Assembly (NCBI RefSeq): GCF_015210005.1
Contig: NZ_MU158698.1
Coordinates: 248,001-312,000 of the forward strand
DNA length: 64,000 nt
Direction: 5' to 3'
Source of the DNA: Sphingobacterium hungaricum
GTDB lineage: Bacteria; Bacteroidota; Bacteroidia; Sphingobacteriales; Sphingobacteriaceae
In this document: positions 50,488 to 59,609 of the stretch, piece by piece
How the letters are laid out: every line of letters begins with the position of its first letter
Numbering within the stretch: the stretch's first letter is position 1
Made by a program: the position numbers and the translations under genes
Notes under the pieces: model-generated
Told to the model about the DNA's origin: nothing
Database searches by the model: none
The model's input: only the letters and a program-made list of their open reading frames with translations

Positions 50488-52152
50488 TTAATCGTAAATC
50501 AACGCTCCCGAGACATTCCAGAAACTAAAACTTGAACCCTCTGGAGCACCTTGCGGAATATGTACACGGATGGTATGTGTTCCAGCCTTTAAATCGCCTA
50601 AGTCGATGTAGTTCGGATACGTAATGGTTCCGGGGCACCAGTTCGACCGGCTTAAATCGGATGATGAAAGCCCATTTCCGAAATTTCCTGAAACGGGATT
50701 ATACAGTCGATATGAACCGCAATCAACTCGCCAAGGCGTAAACTTAAATGCCAGTTCATTGTCTAAGAAAATGCTATTGACTTTTGGAACAAATTCATCT
50801 CCTTCTCCCCAACCGCCATGTCCTGTGGTAATGTATCGCAATTTCGCATTTTTAGCGTCCTGTGGCAATGTAAACGTCACCTCCAAGCCTTTCTCTTGTC
50901 CAAATAAAGTAGCGTAATCCTGACCTCCCATTTCCATCACGTTGGTGGTATTGAATATAGACAGTATATTTTGTGCAATAATCGAATTGGAATTTCCAGG
51001 ATGGATAGTCAATTCTAAACTAACCTTGTGCCCTCCTTTATCATAGTTGCCAATGTACGTCCCGATATACACTTCCTTCCCTGCCATGACAGGGAGAAAC
51101 TCGCTGATGTCTTGGCGGTACGAAACGCTATCTTGCCAAGTCTTCCCTTTTAATGTCAAGTTTTTATTAAAATGGCTAACGCCGAATGGCGTGAAGAAAC
51201 GCATAAGTTCAAAAACTGGCGAATAGCCATCTGTGCGAACCATGCCTTGATACTTTTTACCCGTAGCATCTTCGTAAAACGGCAAAGTGGCCATGCCGTT
51301 CTTCATTCCGTCGAAAAAAGATTGCGCTTGGTCTTCAGCAATCATAAAAACCGAACCTGTGCGGTCATAAGCATCACCATTTGATTTTTCAACCAATTCA
51401 ATAAAACCCTGGCTTTCCTTAGCAAATTCAGGAATTTTCACTTTCTTCAAAATAACTGTTCCGTTCGCAAAGCGCAAAATAGAATCAGATTTGGCTTCGT
51501 CGCTAAAATTGATTTTCTCGTTCTTAAAAATCGGAATTTGAATAAATCTGCTTTTCCATACTTCATCCCGATATGTCAACTCATCCAAAAAAGTCAGATG
51601 TGCAGGCATTTTCACCAACGCTGGAATTTCATTGATTTTTTCGATAGAACTTGCCGTTATGGCTGAATTTCCATTGCGGACATATTCGAGCACCAGACCT
51701 AAACTTTGACCGGTTTCATTTGGACCGCCTTTGATGTCCAATGCATTTGTATACCAGACTTCGATTGTGTTGCTATTGACTAGCGTTTTTGCTTTTTTGA
51801 CTTTATAGCCAAGAATTTCTTTCTCTTCATCTAAAAGTTCGAATGCATACCGGTTTAGACTTAACGAATCTATAGTCGCTATTTCTTTACTTTCAGAAAA
51901 GTTTGTGACTTTATAGAAATTCTTCGCGGATGCAGTCGTCGTAAAAGTACGTTCATAGGGAAACTTAGCTTTTCCGTCAACGATTTTTCCGCTCGTTAAT
52001 GCGGTCTCGCTTTTATTCGCGAATAAGATAATTGGGTCTTGGTTTTCAATTACTTGATCATGGCTACTCCGCAAATAAGTGATTTTATAACTCTGCTGTG
52101 CTAGCGCCGAAAAGCTAAGGAATAAGCTGAAGATTAAAGCAAGTATTTTCAT
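50488..52152 (-). CDS. PNGase F-like peptide-N-glycosidase (N-glycan amidase), long form
   Basis: 554 residues from the ATG at 52152 (MKILALIFSLFLSFSALAQQ, a signal peptide); the frame is open to 52191. The C-terminal ~225 residues match PNGase F: TGHGGWGEGDEF, FTPWRVDCGSYRLYNP, NGLSSSDLSRSNWCPG, HTIRVHIPQGAPEGSSFSFW. PNGase F releases intact N-glycans from Asn of glycoproteins. The ~300-residue N-terminal part is extra compared with classical Elizabethkingia PNGase F (~350 residues in total), resembling the type II enzymes with an added N-terminal domain. It starts 13 bp after the reductase stop, same strand. Confidence 0.9.
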   Translation of the reverse strand: MKILALIFSLFLSFSALAQQSYKITYLRSSHDQVIENQDPIILFANKSETALTSGKIVDGKAKFPYERTFTTTASAKNFYKVTNFSESKEIATIDSLSLNRYAFELLDEEKEILGYKVKKAKTLVNSNTIEVWYTNALDIKGGPNETGQSLGLVLEYVRNGNSAITASSIEKINEIPALVKMPAHLTFLDELTYRDEVWKSRFIQIPIFKNEKINFSDEAKSDSILRFANGTVILKKVKIPEFAKESQGFIELVEKSNGDAYDRTGSVFMIAEDQAQSFFDGMKNGMATLPFYEDATGKKYQGMVRTDGYSPVFELMRFFTPFGVSHFNKNLTLKGKTWQDSVSYRQDISEFLPVMAGKEVYIGTYIGNYDKGGHKVSLELTIHPGNSNSIIAQNILSIFNTTNVMEMGGQDYATLFGQEKGLEVTFTLPQDAKNAKLRYITTGHGGWGEGDEFVPKVNSIFLDNELAFKFTPWRVDCGSYRLYNPVSGNFGNGLSSSDLSRSNWCPGTITYPNYIDLGDLKAGTHTIRVHIPQGAPEGSSFSFWNVSGALIYD

Positions 52153-52165
52153 AAACAAATTGTAG

Positions 52166-53209
52166 TTAATAAACTTCGATAGTTGTACCATTTTCTAAAG
52201 GATGGGATGTGCAAATCAGACATTTGCCATTCTCTACTTCACGGTCAGTTAAGACTTCATTATAATCCATTCGGACAGCTCCTGAAGTCACTTGCGAAAT
52301 GCATGTACTGCACATTCCAGACTTACAAGAATAAGGTAATTTAATCTTATGGTCCAAGCCGATATTTAGGATAGTCTGGTCATAGGGAACTAATAAATTG
52401 TATTCATTCTCTTGAAAAATGAGCTTAACGGAATAGCTTTTTGTATCGACCTCAACCGCATCGTGTTCGTCATCATCTTCTTCTTCCTCCGGAAAATGAA
52501 ATGTCTCTTTCCGAATATGTTCATCAGGAAATCCCATTCCTAATAGGGTAAATCGACACAAATCCATGTAGAAAATCGGCCCGCAAGTATAAAATATGGA
52601 ATTGTCTATGGATTCCGAGTGTTTATTGACGATTTGAATTACATAATCACGATTCAATCGCGCATTGAGCAAGTTTTTGGAATTAGAGAACAGCCAATAA
52701 ATACTAAGCCGTTCAGGATATTTTTCCTGCCAGCTCTGCAATTCTTCATAGAAAATTGTTTGCTCTTTCGAACTATTGCTGTAGACCAAGATTACTTTAG
52801 AATGATTTTCTTTAGTCAAAGCCGTTTTAAGAATCGAAAACAGCGGAGTAATTCCGACACCAGCTCCAAATAAGAACAGCGTATTGTCGCTCTCTTGTTG
52901 AGGTTCATAATAAAATAGTCCCTGAGGGTCTAGCACATCGATTACATCGCCAACTTCTAATTTATGGTGCAATAATCTTGAAATCTCTCCATTGTCTACA
53001 CGTTTTACCGTGATAGCAATGGGTTCATTTACGTCAGGAGAACTGCTAAACGAATACGAACGTCGAACTTCACGCTCGCCAAAAGTAAAACATAAGGTAA
53101 GAAATTGACCCGCTTTATAGATTGGAAAAGTACCTAAGGTATCTTCGAATTGAATAGTGACATTATTATTGGGTTGTCGAATAATCGATTTAACCTGAAA
53201 CTTGTGCAT
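52166..53209 (-). CDS. flavin/2Fe-2S oxidoreductase (PaaE/HCP-reductase-like)
   Basis: 347 residues. FAD-binding domain with RRSYSFSSSP, NAD(P) domain with LFGAGVGITPLFSIL and YTCGPIFYMD, an acidic linker (EEEEDDDEHDAVEVD), and a C-terminal plant-type ferredoxin with Cys295, Cys300, Cys303 and Cys333 in CKSGMCSTC ... KCLIC. It passes electrons from NAD(P)H through FAD to the cluster and on to an oxygenase, desaturase or hybrid-cluster partner. No partner is adjacent; a PNGase gene follows 13 bp later, an unexpected operon partner. Confidence 0.92.
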   Translation of the reverse strand: MHKFQVKSIIRQPNNNVTIQFEDTLGTFPIYKAGQFLTLCFTFGEREVRRSYSFSSSPDVNEPIAITVKRVDNGEISRLLHHKLEVGDVIDVLDPQGLFYYEPQQESDNTLFLFGAGVGITPLFSILKTALTKENHSKVILVYSNSSKEQTIFYEELQSWQEKYPERLSIYWLFSNSKNLLNARLNRDYVIQIVNKHSESIDNSIFYTCGPIFYMDLCRFTLLGMGFPDEHIRKETFHFPEEEEDDDEHDAVEVDTKSYSVKLIFQENEYNLLVPYDQTILNIGLDHKIKLPYSCKSGMCSTCISQVTSGAVRMDYNEVLTDREVENGKCLICTSHPLENGTTIEVY

Positions 53210-53313
53210 GGTATAAAAATAATGGCTTCTGTTATAAATAACAAATTATTGATGGACTAAAAACAGGATGTGGCAATTATTCAATTCCATAAAGGGAATC
53301 AAGCAAAAATCCA

Positions 53314-53350
53314 CAAAAAAATCCCGATAAATCTACATCTATCGGGATTT
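53314..53350 (-). terminator. rho-independent terminator of rimP-nusA-infB
   Basis: AAATCCCGATA / TATCGGGATTT (53319-53329 and 53340-53350) with a 10-nt loop; on the minus strand it is followed by a T-run. It is 18 bp beyond the infB stop. Confidence 0.9.
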
Positions 53351-53368
53351 GTATTTAGTCAGTTAAAC

Positions 53369-56300
53369 TTAGTTTAACTTACGTTTTACTTCTACTTGTT
53401 CGTAAGCTTCTACAATATCACCAACTTGGATATCGTTGTAGCGGTCGATGTTCAAACCACATTCGTAACCGAATGAAACTTCTTTCACATCATCTTTAAA
53501 GCGTTTCAATGAAGCTAATCGTCCTGTATGAACTACGACGCCATCTCTAATGATACGAATATCGTTGTTTCTTGAGATTTTACCATCCAATACCATACAT
53601 CCAGCAATTGTTCCGACTTTAGAGATTTTAAATGTCTCACGTATTTCAACGTTAGCCACAATTTTCTCTTCAAATTTCGGAGCCAACATACCTTCCATCG
53701 CTGATTTCAATTCTTCAATTGCATCATAGATGATTGAGTACATACGGATATCGATTTGCTCTTGTTCAGCCAATTTACGTGCTCCTTGTGAAGGACGAAC
53801 TTGGAAACCAATAATAATTGCATCAGATGCTGACGCTAATAACACATCGGATTCTGAAATCGCACCGACTGATTTGTGGATTACATTCACTTGAATCTCA
53901 TCAGTCGATAATTTCAATAATGAATCGGATAATGCCTCGATAGAACCATCCACATCACCTTTCACGATTACATTCAATTCTTTAAAGTTACCGATTGCCA
54001 AACGACGACCAATTTCTTCCAAAGTAATGTGTTTCGTAGCACGCATACCTTGCTCACGTTGCAATTGCAGACGTTTGCTAGCCATTTGACGTGCTTCAGA
54101 TTCGCTTTCCATCACGTAAATCTTATCACCTGCAGTAGGCGCACCAGACATACCTAGAATCTGAACAGGAACCGAAGGACCGGCTTCTTTCACACGTTCG
54201 CCACGTTCGTTGGTCAAAGCTTTCACCTTACCGCTATGTGAACCTGCTAAGATTGGGTCTCCAACACGCAATGTTCCACCTTGAACCAATACGGTTGTCA
54301 CAATACCTCTACCTTTATCTAATGCCGCTTCGATTACTGAACCTACAGCACGTTTCTTAGGATCCGCTTTAAGATCTAACATTTCGGCTTCTAATAAAAC
54401 TTTCTCTAATAAAAGTTCTACATTTTCACCGGTTTTTGCCGAGATTTCTTGAGCTTGGAATTTTCCGCCCCAATCTTCTACTAAAATATTCATTGCAGAA
54501 AGCTGCTCACGGATACGATCCGCATTTGCACCTGGTTTATCTACTTTCGTGAAAGCAAATACAATAGGCACATTCGCTGCTTGCGCATGGTTAATTGCTT
54601 CTTTTGTTTGAGGCATCACCGCATCATCCGCTGCGATAACGATAATAACGATATCCGTTACTTTCGCACCACGAGCACGCATCGCCGTAAATGCTTCGTG
54701 ACCAGGAGTATCTAAAAATGTAATTTTTCTACCTCCATCTAAAGTCACCGCATACGCTCCAATGTGTTGCGTAATACCACCGGCTTCACCTCCAGTTACG
54801 TTCGCTTTACGAACATAATCCAATAAAGATGTTTTACCGTGATCGACGTGACCCATCACCGTTACGATCGGCGCTCTTGGCACTAAATCAGCTTCAGTAT
54901 CTGGAACTTCCAATTCAGAATCTTCTTCATCTTCTGGTTTGATAAATTCGATTTGGTAACCAAACTCATCAGCAACGATTGACAAAGTTTCTGCATCTAA
55001 ACGTTGATTGATCGACACAAACATTCCCAAACTCATACATGTACCGATAACTTGCGTAACCGAGACGTCCATTAAGTTTGCCAATTCATTCGCAGTAACA
55101 AATTCAGTTACTTTCAGAATTTTGGATTGCATTTCTTGTTCTAATGCAGCTTCTTCCGCAGAAAGAGCAACATCATCACGTTTTTGACGACGTAGTTTTG
55201 CACGTTGTGCGAATTTACCCGACTTACCAGCTCCACTTAAACGAGCAAGTGTTGCTTTGATTTGGTCTTGGATTTCTTTTTCCGAAGGTTCTTCTTTCGG
55301 ATCGTTAGGTCTTCCTTTACCACGGTTATCAGGGCGATTTCCACCTCCGCGATTTGCATTCGGATGGTTACCACCGCCTCCTGGACGATTTTGTCCTGGA
55401 CCACCAGGTCTGTTATTGTTATGGTGCTGACCAGGTCTATTAACTCCCTGGTTTGGATTATTTGTATTTGGCGTATTATTCGAATCGCCAGGAGCTCCTG
55501 GTTTATTCGTACGCTTACGTTTACGTTTGTTATCATTTCCGGCAGCGTTCGATGATGAAGCTACAGGTTTGTTAGAGCGAGCGACTGGCAATTCAATTTT
55601 TCCGATCACTTTAGGACCACTTAAGGTTTCCGAACGTGCACGAATAACTTGATCCACTGGAGGCACAACTTTTGCTTTTGGCTCTTCTTGTTTCACGGGT
55701 TGAATAACTGGTTTTGAATCTCTGTTGATTTGAGGAGCAGCTACAGCAGGTTTTTCTACTTTCTTCTCTTCCACAACGGGTGTTTCTATTTTCTGAACAC
55801 GTTTTTCTACAACAGGTTCAACTTTTGTTTCTTTTTCAACAGGCTTCTCAACCACAGGTTCTTCGATTTTTTCAGGTGCAGGTTTTGCAACTTCCTTCTC
55901 TTGAACAGGAGTTTCAACCGGAGCAGGAGTTTCGACTTTAACAGGCTCTGGAGCTTTTTCAGGTTCAGGAGCTTTCGCTTCTTCTGCTTTAGGTTTTGAC
56001 ACCCCTCTCTTCAAACTGTCTAAATCAATTTTACCGACAACTTTCAACGCGCCCGTATCCTCTTGCTTTTTCTCCTCAGGGACTTCAGCAACAGGTTCAG
56101 CCTTTTTAACCGGAAGCTCTTCCGTAGTAGCGTTCTTAATTAAGATTTCTTTAAAATCAGCTACATCCTCTTTATCTGAATTAGAATCAGTTGGAGTAAC
56201 TGCGTTGCCAGCTGCAGGTGTTTCATCACGACGAATTTTACCAATAACAATTTGTTTAGCTTCGTCTTTTACAATTTTGTCACCTTGAAATTCTTTCAAA

Positions 56301-56449
56301 AGAACAGTATACATATCTGGAGATAATTTAGTGCTAGGTTTTGATTCGACATCAAATCCTTTCTTCACTAAAAAATCCACAGCAGTACCAATACCAATAT
56401 TTAGTTCTTTCGCTGCTTTTAGCAAGTTTACGCTTTTTCCTTCTGTCAT
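53369..56449 (-). CDS. infB: translation initiation factor IF-2
   Basis: 1026 residues. An N-terminal IF2_N-like helix domain ([20 protein letters not shown]), a long low-complexity linker rich in Pro, Glu, Val and Lys then in Asn, Gly, Pro and Arg (about 110-400), and a GTPase core at about 530: [30 protein letters not shown] and SAKTG. C-terminal domains include [10 protein letters not shown] and [10 protein letters not shown]. It positions initiator tRNA on the 30S subunit. The long linker is typical of Bacteroidota IF-2. It is the last gene of the rimP-nusA-infB operon, 80 bp after nusA. Confidence 0.98.
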   Translation of the reverse strand: MTEGKSVNLLKAAKELNIGIGTAVDFLVKKGFDVESKPSTKLSPDMYTVLLKEFQGDKIVKDEAKQIVIGKIRRDETPAAGNAVTPTDSNSDKEDVADFKEILIKNATTEELPVKKAEPVAEVPEEKKQEDTGALKVVGKIDLDSLKRGVSKPKAEEAKAPEPEKAPEPVKVETPAPVETPVQEKEVAKPAPEKIEEPVVEKPVEKETKVEPVVEKRVQKIETPVVEEKKVEKPAVAAPQINRDSKPVIQPVKQEEPKAKVVPPVDQVIRARSETLSGPKVIGKIELPVARSNKPVASSSNAAGNDNKRKRKRTNKPGAPGDSNNTPNTNNPNQGVNRPGQHHNNNRPGGPGQNRPGGGGNHPNANRGGGNRPDNRGKGRPNDPKEEPSEKEIQDQIKATLARLSGAGKSGKFAQRAKLRRQKRDDVALSAEEAALEQEMQSKILKVTEFVTANELANLMDVSVTQVIGTCMSLGMFVSINQRLDAETLSIVADEFGYQIEFIKPEDEEDSELEVPDTEADLVPRAPIVTVMGHVDHGKTSLLDYVRKANVTGGEAGGITQHIGAYAVTLDGGRKITFLDTPGHEAFTAMRARGAKVTDIVIIVIAADDAVMPQTKEAINHAQAANVPIVFAFTKVDKPGANADRIREQLSAMNILVEDWGGKFQAQEISAKTGENVELLLEKVLLEAEMLDLKADPKKRAVGSVIEAALDKGRGIVTTVLVQGGTLRVGDPILAGSHSGKVKALTNERGERVKEAGPSVPVQILGMSGAPTAGDKIYVMESESEARQMASKRLQLQREQGMRATKHITLEEIGRRLAIGNFKELNVIVKGDVDGSIEALSDSLLKLSTDEIQVNVIHKSVGAISESDVLLASASDAIIIGFQVRPSQGARKLAEQEQIDIRMYSIIYDAIEELKSAMEGMLAPKFEEKIVANVEIRETFKISKVGTIAGCMVLDGKISRNNDIRIIRDGVVVHTGRLASLKRFKDDVKEVSFGYECGLNIDRYNDIQVGDIVEAYEQVEVKRKLN

Positions 56450-56529
56450 CTAATATTACTCTCTATTTTTTTTATAGTACAAAAATATGTTTTTTTACAC
56501 GGAATTAACAATTTTTTACAAATTGATAA

Positions 56530-57768
56530 TTATTCAAATTCTGCTTGTAGAATACGAACAATCTCGTGAATAGTGTCTTCTTCTAAATCCGTACGTCTCA
56601 TTAACTCTTCTTCTGTCAATGCTAAAACTGATTTCGCACTATCTAATCCAACACGTTTAAATTCATCGATAATCCAGCTATCGATTTCATCTGCAAACTC
56701 TTCGATATCCACATCTTCCTCCACCTCATCATTCTCACGGTAGACATCAATTTCGTATCCTGTCAATTTACCAGCTAATTTGATGTTATGTCCACCACGG
56801 CCGATTGCTAAAGAAACTTGGTCTGGTTTCAAATAAACTGCAGCTGCTTTATCATCATCGTCTAATTTAATAGATGAAATACGAGCAGGGCTCAATGCAC
56901 GTGTGATGTACAATGAATTATTTGTTGTGAAGTTAATTACGTCAATATTTTCATTGCGCAATTCTCTCACGATACCATGAATCCTAGAGCCTTTCATACC
57001 CACACAAGCACCAACTGGATCGATACGGTCATCGTATGATTCAACAGCAACTTTTGCACGCTCTCCGGGTTCGCGAACGATTTTCTTAATGGTAATCAAT
57101 CCATCAAAAATCTCAGGAACTTCTAATTCAAATAAACGCTGTAAAAATTCTGGAGCTGTACGAGAAATAATAATTTTTGGATTATTATTCATCATGTCTA
57201 CTTTGTAAACTACCGCACGAATGCTATCTCCTTTTTTGAAATAATCTGCAGGAATTTGTTCAGTTTTTGGAAGGATTAATTCGTTACCGTCTTCATCCAA
57301 AACCAAAATCTCTTTTTTCCAAATCTGATAAACCTCACCGATTACCAATTCACCTTCACGATCTTTGTATTTTTTGAATACTTCGTCTTTCTCCAATTCT
57401 AAGACTTTAGAAACCAACGTTTGACGAGCAGCTAAAATAGCGCGACGACCGAAACTCTCTAAAGTGATCTGTTCGATGTATTCGTCTCCAACTTCTAAAT
57501 CTGCATCGAATTGTTGCACTTCAGATAATTCAATTTCTAAATCATCATCTTCCGAAAAACCATCTTCCATTACCGTACGTGTTCTCCAGATTTCTAAGTC
57601 ACCATTGTCAGGATTGACAATTACATCGACATTTTCATCTGTACCAAAACGCTTACGAATCATGCTTCTAAACACTTCTTCCAAAACGGTAATGACCGTT
57701 GGACGGTCGATATTCTTGAACTCTTTAAACTCCTGAAAAGAGTCAATCAAATTGATATTGCTGCTCAT
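56530..57768 (-). CDS. nusA: transcription termination/antitermination factor NusA
   Basis: 412 residues: N-terminal RNA polymerase-binding domain (1-~125), an S1 domain, and two KH domains with DPVGACVGMKGSRIHGIVREL and VSLAIGRGGHNIKLAGKLTG. The C-terminal tail is acidic (NDEVEEDVDIEEF) and ends in a helical repeat-like segment; the acidic repeats of E. coli NusA are only partly kept. It binds RNA polymerase during elongation, pausing and termination. The start lies 2 bp after the rimP stop. Confidence 0.98.
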   Translation of the reverse strand: MSSNINLIDSFQEFKEFKNIDRPTVITVLEEVFRSMIRKRFGTDENVDVIVNPDNGDLEIWRTRTVMEDGFSEDDDLEIELSEVQQFDADLEVGDEYIEQITLESFGRRAILAARQTLVSKVLELEKDEVFKKYKDREGELVIGEVYQIWKKEILVLDEDGNELILPKTEQIPADYFKKGDSIRAVVYKVDMMNNNPKIIISRTAPEFLQRLFELEVPEIFDGLITIKKIVREPGERAKVAVESYDDRIDPVGACVGMKGSRIHGIVRELRNENIDVINFTTNNSLYITRALSPARISSIKLDDDDKAAAVYLKPDQVSLAIGRGGHNIKLAGKLTGYEIDVYRENDEVEEDVDIEEFADEIDSWIIDEFKRVGLDSAKSVLALTEEELMRRTDLEEDTIHEIVRILQAEFE

Positions 57769-57770
57769 TT

Positions 57771-58250
57771 TTATTTAAATGAAATTAACACCTTGGTTTC
57801 CTTTATTTCCTTAAACGGGATTTCTGCTGCAACTTGTACAGCCTTCTTCCCTTTTTCTTTTACTTTTTCTTCTATCGTAACCGAATCGTCTGTGATGGAA
57901 ATCAATTTTCCTTCACGTTTGCTTCCATCCTCTGTTTTGATTTTCACTTCTCTGCCGATATTTTTAGCATATTGGCGTTGTAGCACAAGCGGAGAATCAA
58001 TCCCTGGAGAAGAAACCTGCAAGCGATAAGCTTTATCAATCACATTTTCCTCTTCCAAGAAAAAACCAACATGACGGCTTACTTTCGCACAATCTTCAAT
58101 CGCTAATCCTTGGTCGCCATCGATTAAAATCTCTAACAATCCGTTGGCTTGAAACTGGATACTCACGATAAACAAATCATCACGATCCGCGATTTTTTCT
58201 TCTACTAATTCCCTAACTCGTTTTTCAATTTGCATAGCACTGGATTTCAA
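57771..58250 (-). CDS. rimP: ribosome maturation factor RimP
   Basis: 159 residues, standard length. The N-terminal alpha/beta domain has VRELVEEKIADRDDLFIVSI and LEILIDGDQGLAIEDCAKVS, with the family signature YRLQVSSPGIDSPLVLQRQY at the domain boundary, and a C-terminal Sm-like barrel (REVKIKTEDGSKREGKLISI, EIPFKEIKETKVLI). It assists 30S subunit assembly. It is the first gene of the rimP-nusA-infB operon. Confidence 0.97.
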   Translation of the reverse strand: MKSSAMQIEKRVRELVEEKIADRDDLFIVSIQFQANGLLEILIDGDQGLAIEDCAKVSRHVGFFLEEENVIDKAYRLQVSSPGIDSPLVLQRQYAKNIGREVKIKTEDGSKREGKLISITDDSVTIEEKVKEKGKKAVQVAAEIPFKEIKETKVLISFK

Positions 58251-58255
58251 TTAAG

Positions 58256-58290
58256 AATTAAAAAAGGGGGCATATTATGCCCCCTTCCTT
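58256..58290 (-). terminator. rho-independent terminator of the S24 repressor gene
   Basis: GGGGGCATA (58266-58274), one-base loop, TATGCCCCC (58276-58284), flanked by AA/TT pairs; on the minus strand the stem is followed by CTTTTTTAATTC. It separates the repressor gene from rimP. Confidence 0.9.
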
Positions 58291-58349
58291 TCAGATAATA
58301 CAAAGGTATAAAAATATATTCAAAACTTAAAATATAAATCTATCGGTAC

Positions 58350-59126
58350 TTAATTTTTGTTCTCAACGACTGCCGTAATGGTTTTTTGCATTTGTGTCAT
58401 CATGCTGGTCAATGCTTCCAACGTAGGTTCTTGCGTAGGCTCAGGCAAATCCGTGCTGATAAATGCTTTTGCTTTCCAGATTTCAAGCAAATCATCCGAC
58501 TCAACCCAATAAGGTTCATACACCTTATTATCGGATACCAATTTCAATCCTTTTTCTTCTTTAAATTTAAACGCAATACGTTTATAGACTACACCATCAT
58601 TTTTAGAAATAATGACATAAGTTTGTCCAGGTTTTATGTCATGCCAATTCTCAACATACTCTCCGATAATAATACTGCCAGATGTTAGCGGCAACATCGA
58701 ATCACCTTTAATTTCAAACGCTCTAAAAGTTCCTTGATTAAACATCGGCAAGGAGAATTTCGGCAAATCAGCTACATACTCTGGGTCTGCGTAGCCATTT
58801 AAATAGCCTGCACTTGCTTTTACCGGAACCAATTCTATATTTTCTCTATCGTCACTATCCACTGAAATGCTCAACACGCGCAAATTCGAAGCATTGCTTC
58901 TTGCTACTGGCTTCCACTTTTCATCGATTGTATCATTCGCCAATTCATCCATCGACAACTCGTAATATTCAGCTATTTTTTTTAGTAGTTCATATTTGGG
59001 TTCTGCGCGATCTTCTTCATAAGCGCCCACGGAAGCACGCTTTATTTCCATTAAATCCGCAAACTGCTGCTGTGTCAAGCTCTTTTTACGTCTAAGGTAT
59101 TTCAGATTGGAGGCAATATTTGACAT
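58350..59126 (-). CDS. XRE-type repressor with LexA-like S24 autopeptidase domain
   Basis: 258 residues. An HTH_3 domain (LKYLRRKKSLTQQQFADLME, ASVGAYEEDRAEP) is followed by a linker with the cleavage-type dipeptide Ala106-Gly107 (VKASAGYLNGY) and an S24 domain with Ser143 in FEIKGDSMLP and Lys182 in VVYKRIA, the catalytic dyad. This is the plan of LexA/CI-type repressors that self-cleave under stress, though non-cleaving relatives exist. It is divergent from the GIY-YIG-like gene over a 108-bp region containing palindromes, and has its own terminator. I infer autoregulation. Confidence 0.92.
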   Translation of the reverse strand: MSNIASNLKYLRRKKSLTQQQFADLMEIKRASVGAYEEDRAEPKYELLKKIAEYYELSMDELANDTIDEKWKPVARSNASNLRVLSISVDSDDRENIELVPVKASAGYLNGYADPEYVADLPKFSLPMFNQGTFRAFEIKGDSMLPLTSGSIIIGEYVENWHDIKPGQTYVIISKNDGVVYKRIAFKFKEEKGLKLVSDNKVYEPYWVESDDLLEIWKAKAFISTDLPEPTQEPTLEALTSMMTQMQKTITAVVENKN

Positions 59127-59150
59127 ATTTTTTTAAAATAAATTTTTAAA

Positions 59151-59195
59151 TACTAAAATTATTAGTAATATTGTGCCAATAAAATTAGTAATTAC
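59151..59195. promoter_or_regulatory. palindromes in the divergent region, possible repressor operators
   Basis: TACTAAAATTATTAGTA (59151-59167) is an inverted repeat with 6-bp arms and 5-bp spacer. GTAATTAC (59188-59195) is a perfect palindrome in the context AATTAGTAATTACGG, sharing TTAGTAAT with the first site. Both lie between the S24 repressor and the GIY-YIG-like gene. Confidence 0.45.
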
Positions 59196-59234
59196 GGTCC
59201 AAAATACCAAATTTTTTAGTCAAATAATTGTTTT

Positions 59235-59564
59235 ATGAATAATGTAGTCGTTTATATAGTAACAGATTCCAATCGCAAATTTTTAGAAATTGGCACATCC
59301 ACTAATTTATCGCAAACGATTTTTGAATTGCAAAACCACAATAAAACGTTGTTTTCAGCATTTGGGAATTTAAATAGAGTCGTTTTTTCTGAAGAATTTT
59401 CAAATCCATTTCTTGCAGAGAAGAAAGTATCTGAATTAAGGAATTATACACGTATGCAAATTGAGCGCTTAATCCGTAAAACAAATCCGAACTGGTTAAA
59501 TTTATGTGTTACGGCGATGCCTTTGAGAACAAAAAAAGTCGCTGCTTATGCATCCAATACATAA
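59235..59564 (+). CDS. GIY-YIG-like protein with degenerate catalytic site
   Basis: 109 residues. The opening VVYIVTDSNRKFLEIGTSTN parallels the YVYILT ... YIGVTNDL start of small GIY-YIG proteins, and AEKKVSELRNYTRMQIERLI followed by NPNWLNL parallels their Glu-containing helix and NPEWxDL ending. The YIG Tyr is replaced by Glu (LEIG), the catalytic Arg of the following helix is not present (LSQTIFELQ), while Glu62 is kept. Nuclease activity is unlikely; DNA binding or a regulatory role is possible. Divergent from the S24 repressor over 108 bp. Confidence 0.7.
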   Translation: MNNVVVYIVTDSNRKFLEIGTSTNLSQTIFELQNHNKTLFSAFGNLNRVVFSEEFSNPFLAEKKVSELRNYTRMQIERLIRKTNPNWLNLCVTAMPLRTKKVAAYASNT

Positions 59565-59609
59565 ACAACGACCCTTAACAACCTAAATACTCTTAATTAT
59601 AGGATTAGA

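Noticed and set aside
55237-55999. Open frames opposite and alongside the infB linker (including a Phe/Arg-rich antisense frame)
   Set aside because: They are shadows of the low-complexity linker coding sequence of IF-2.
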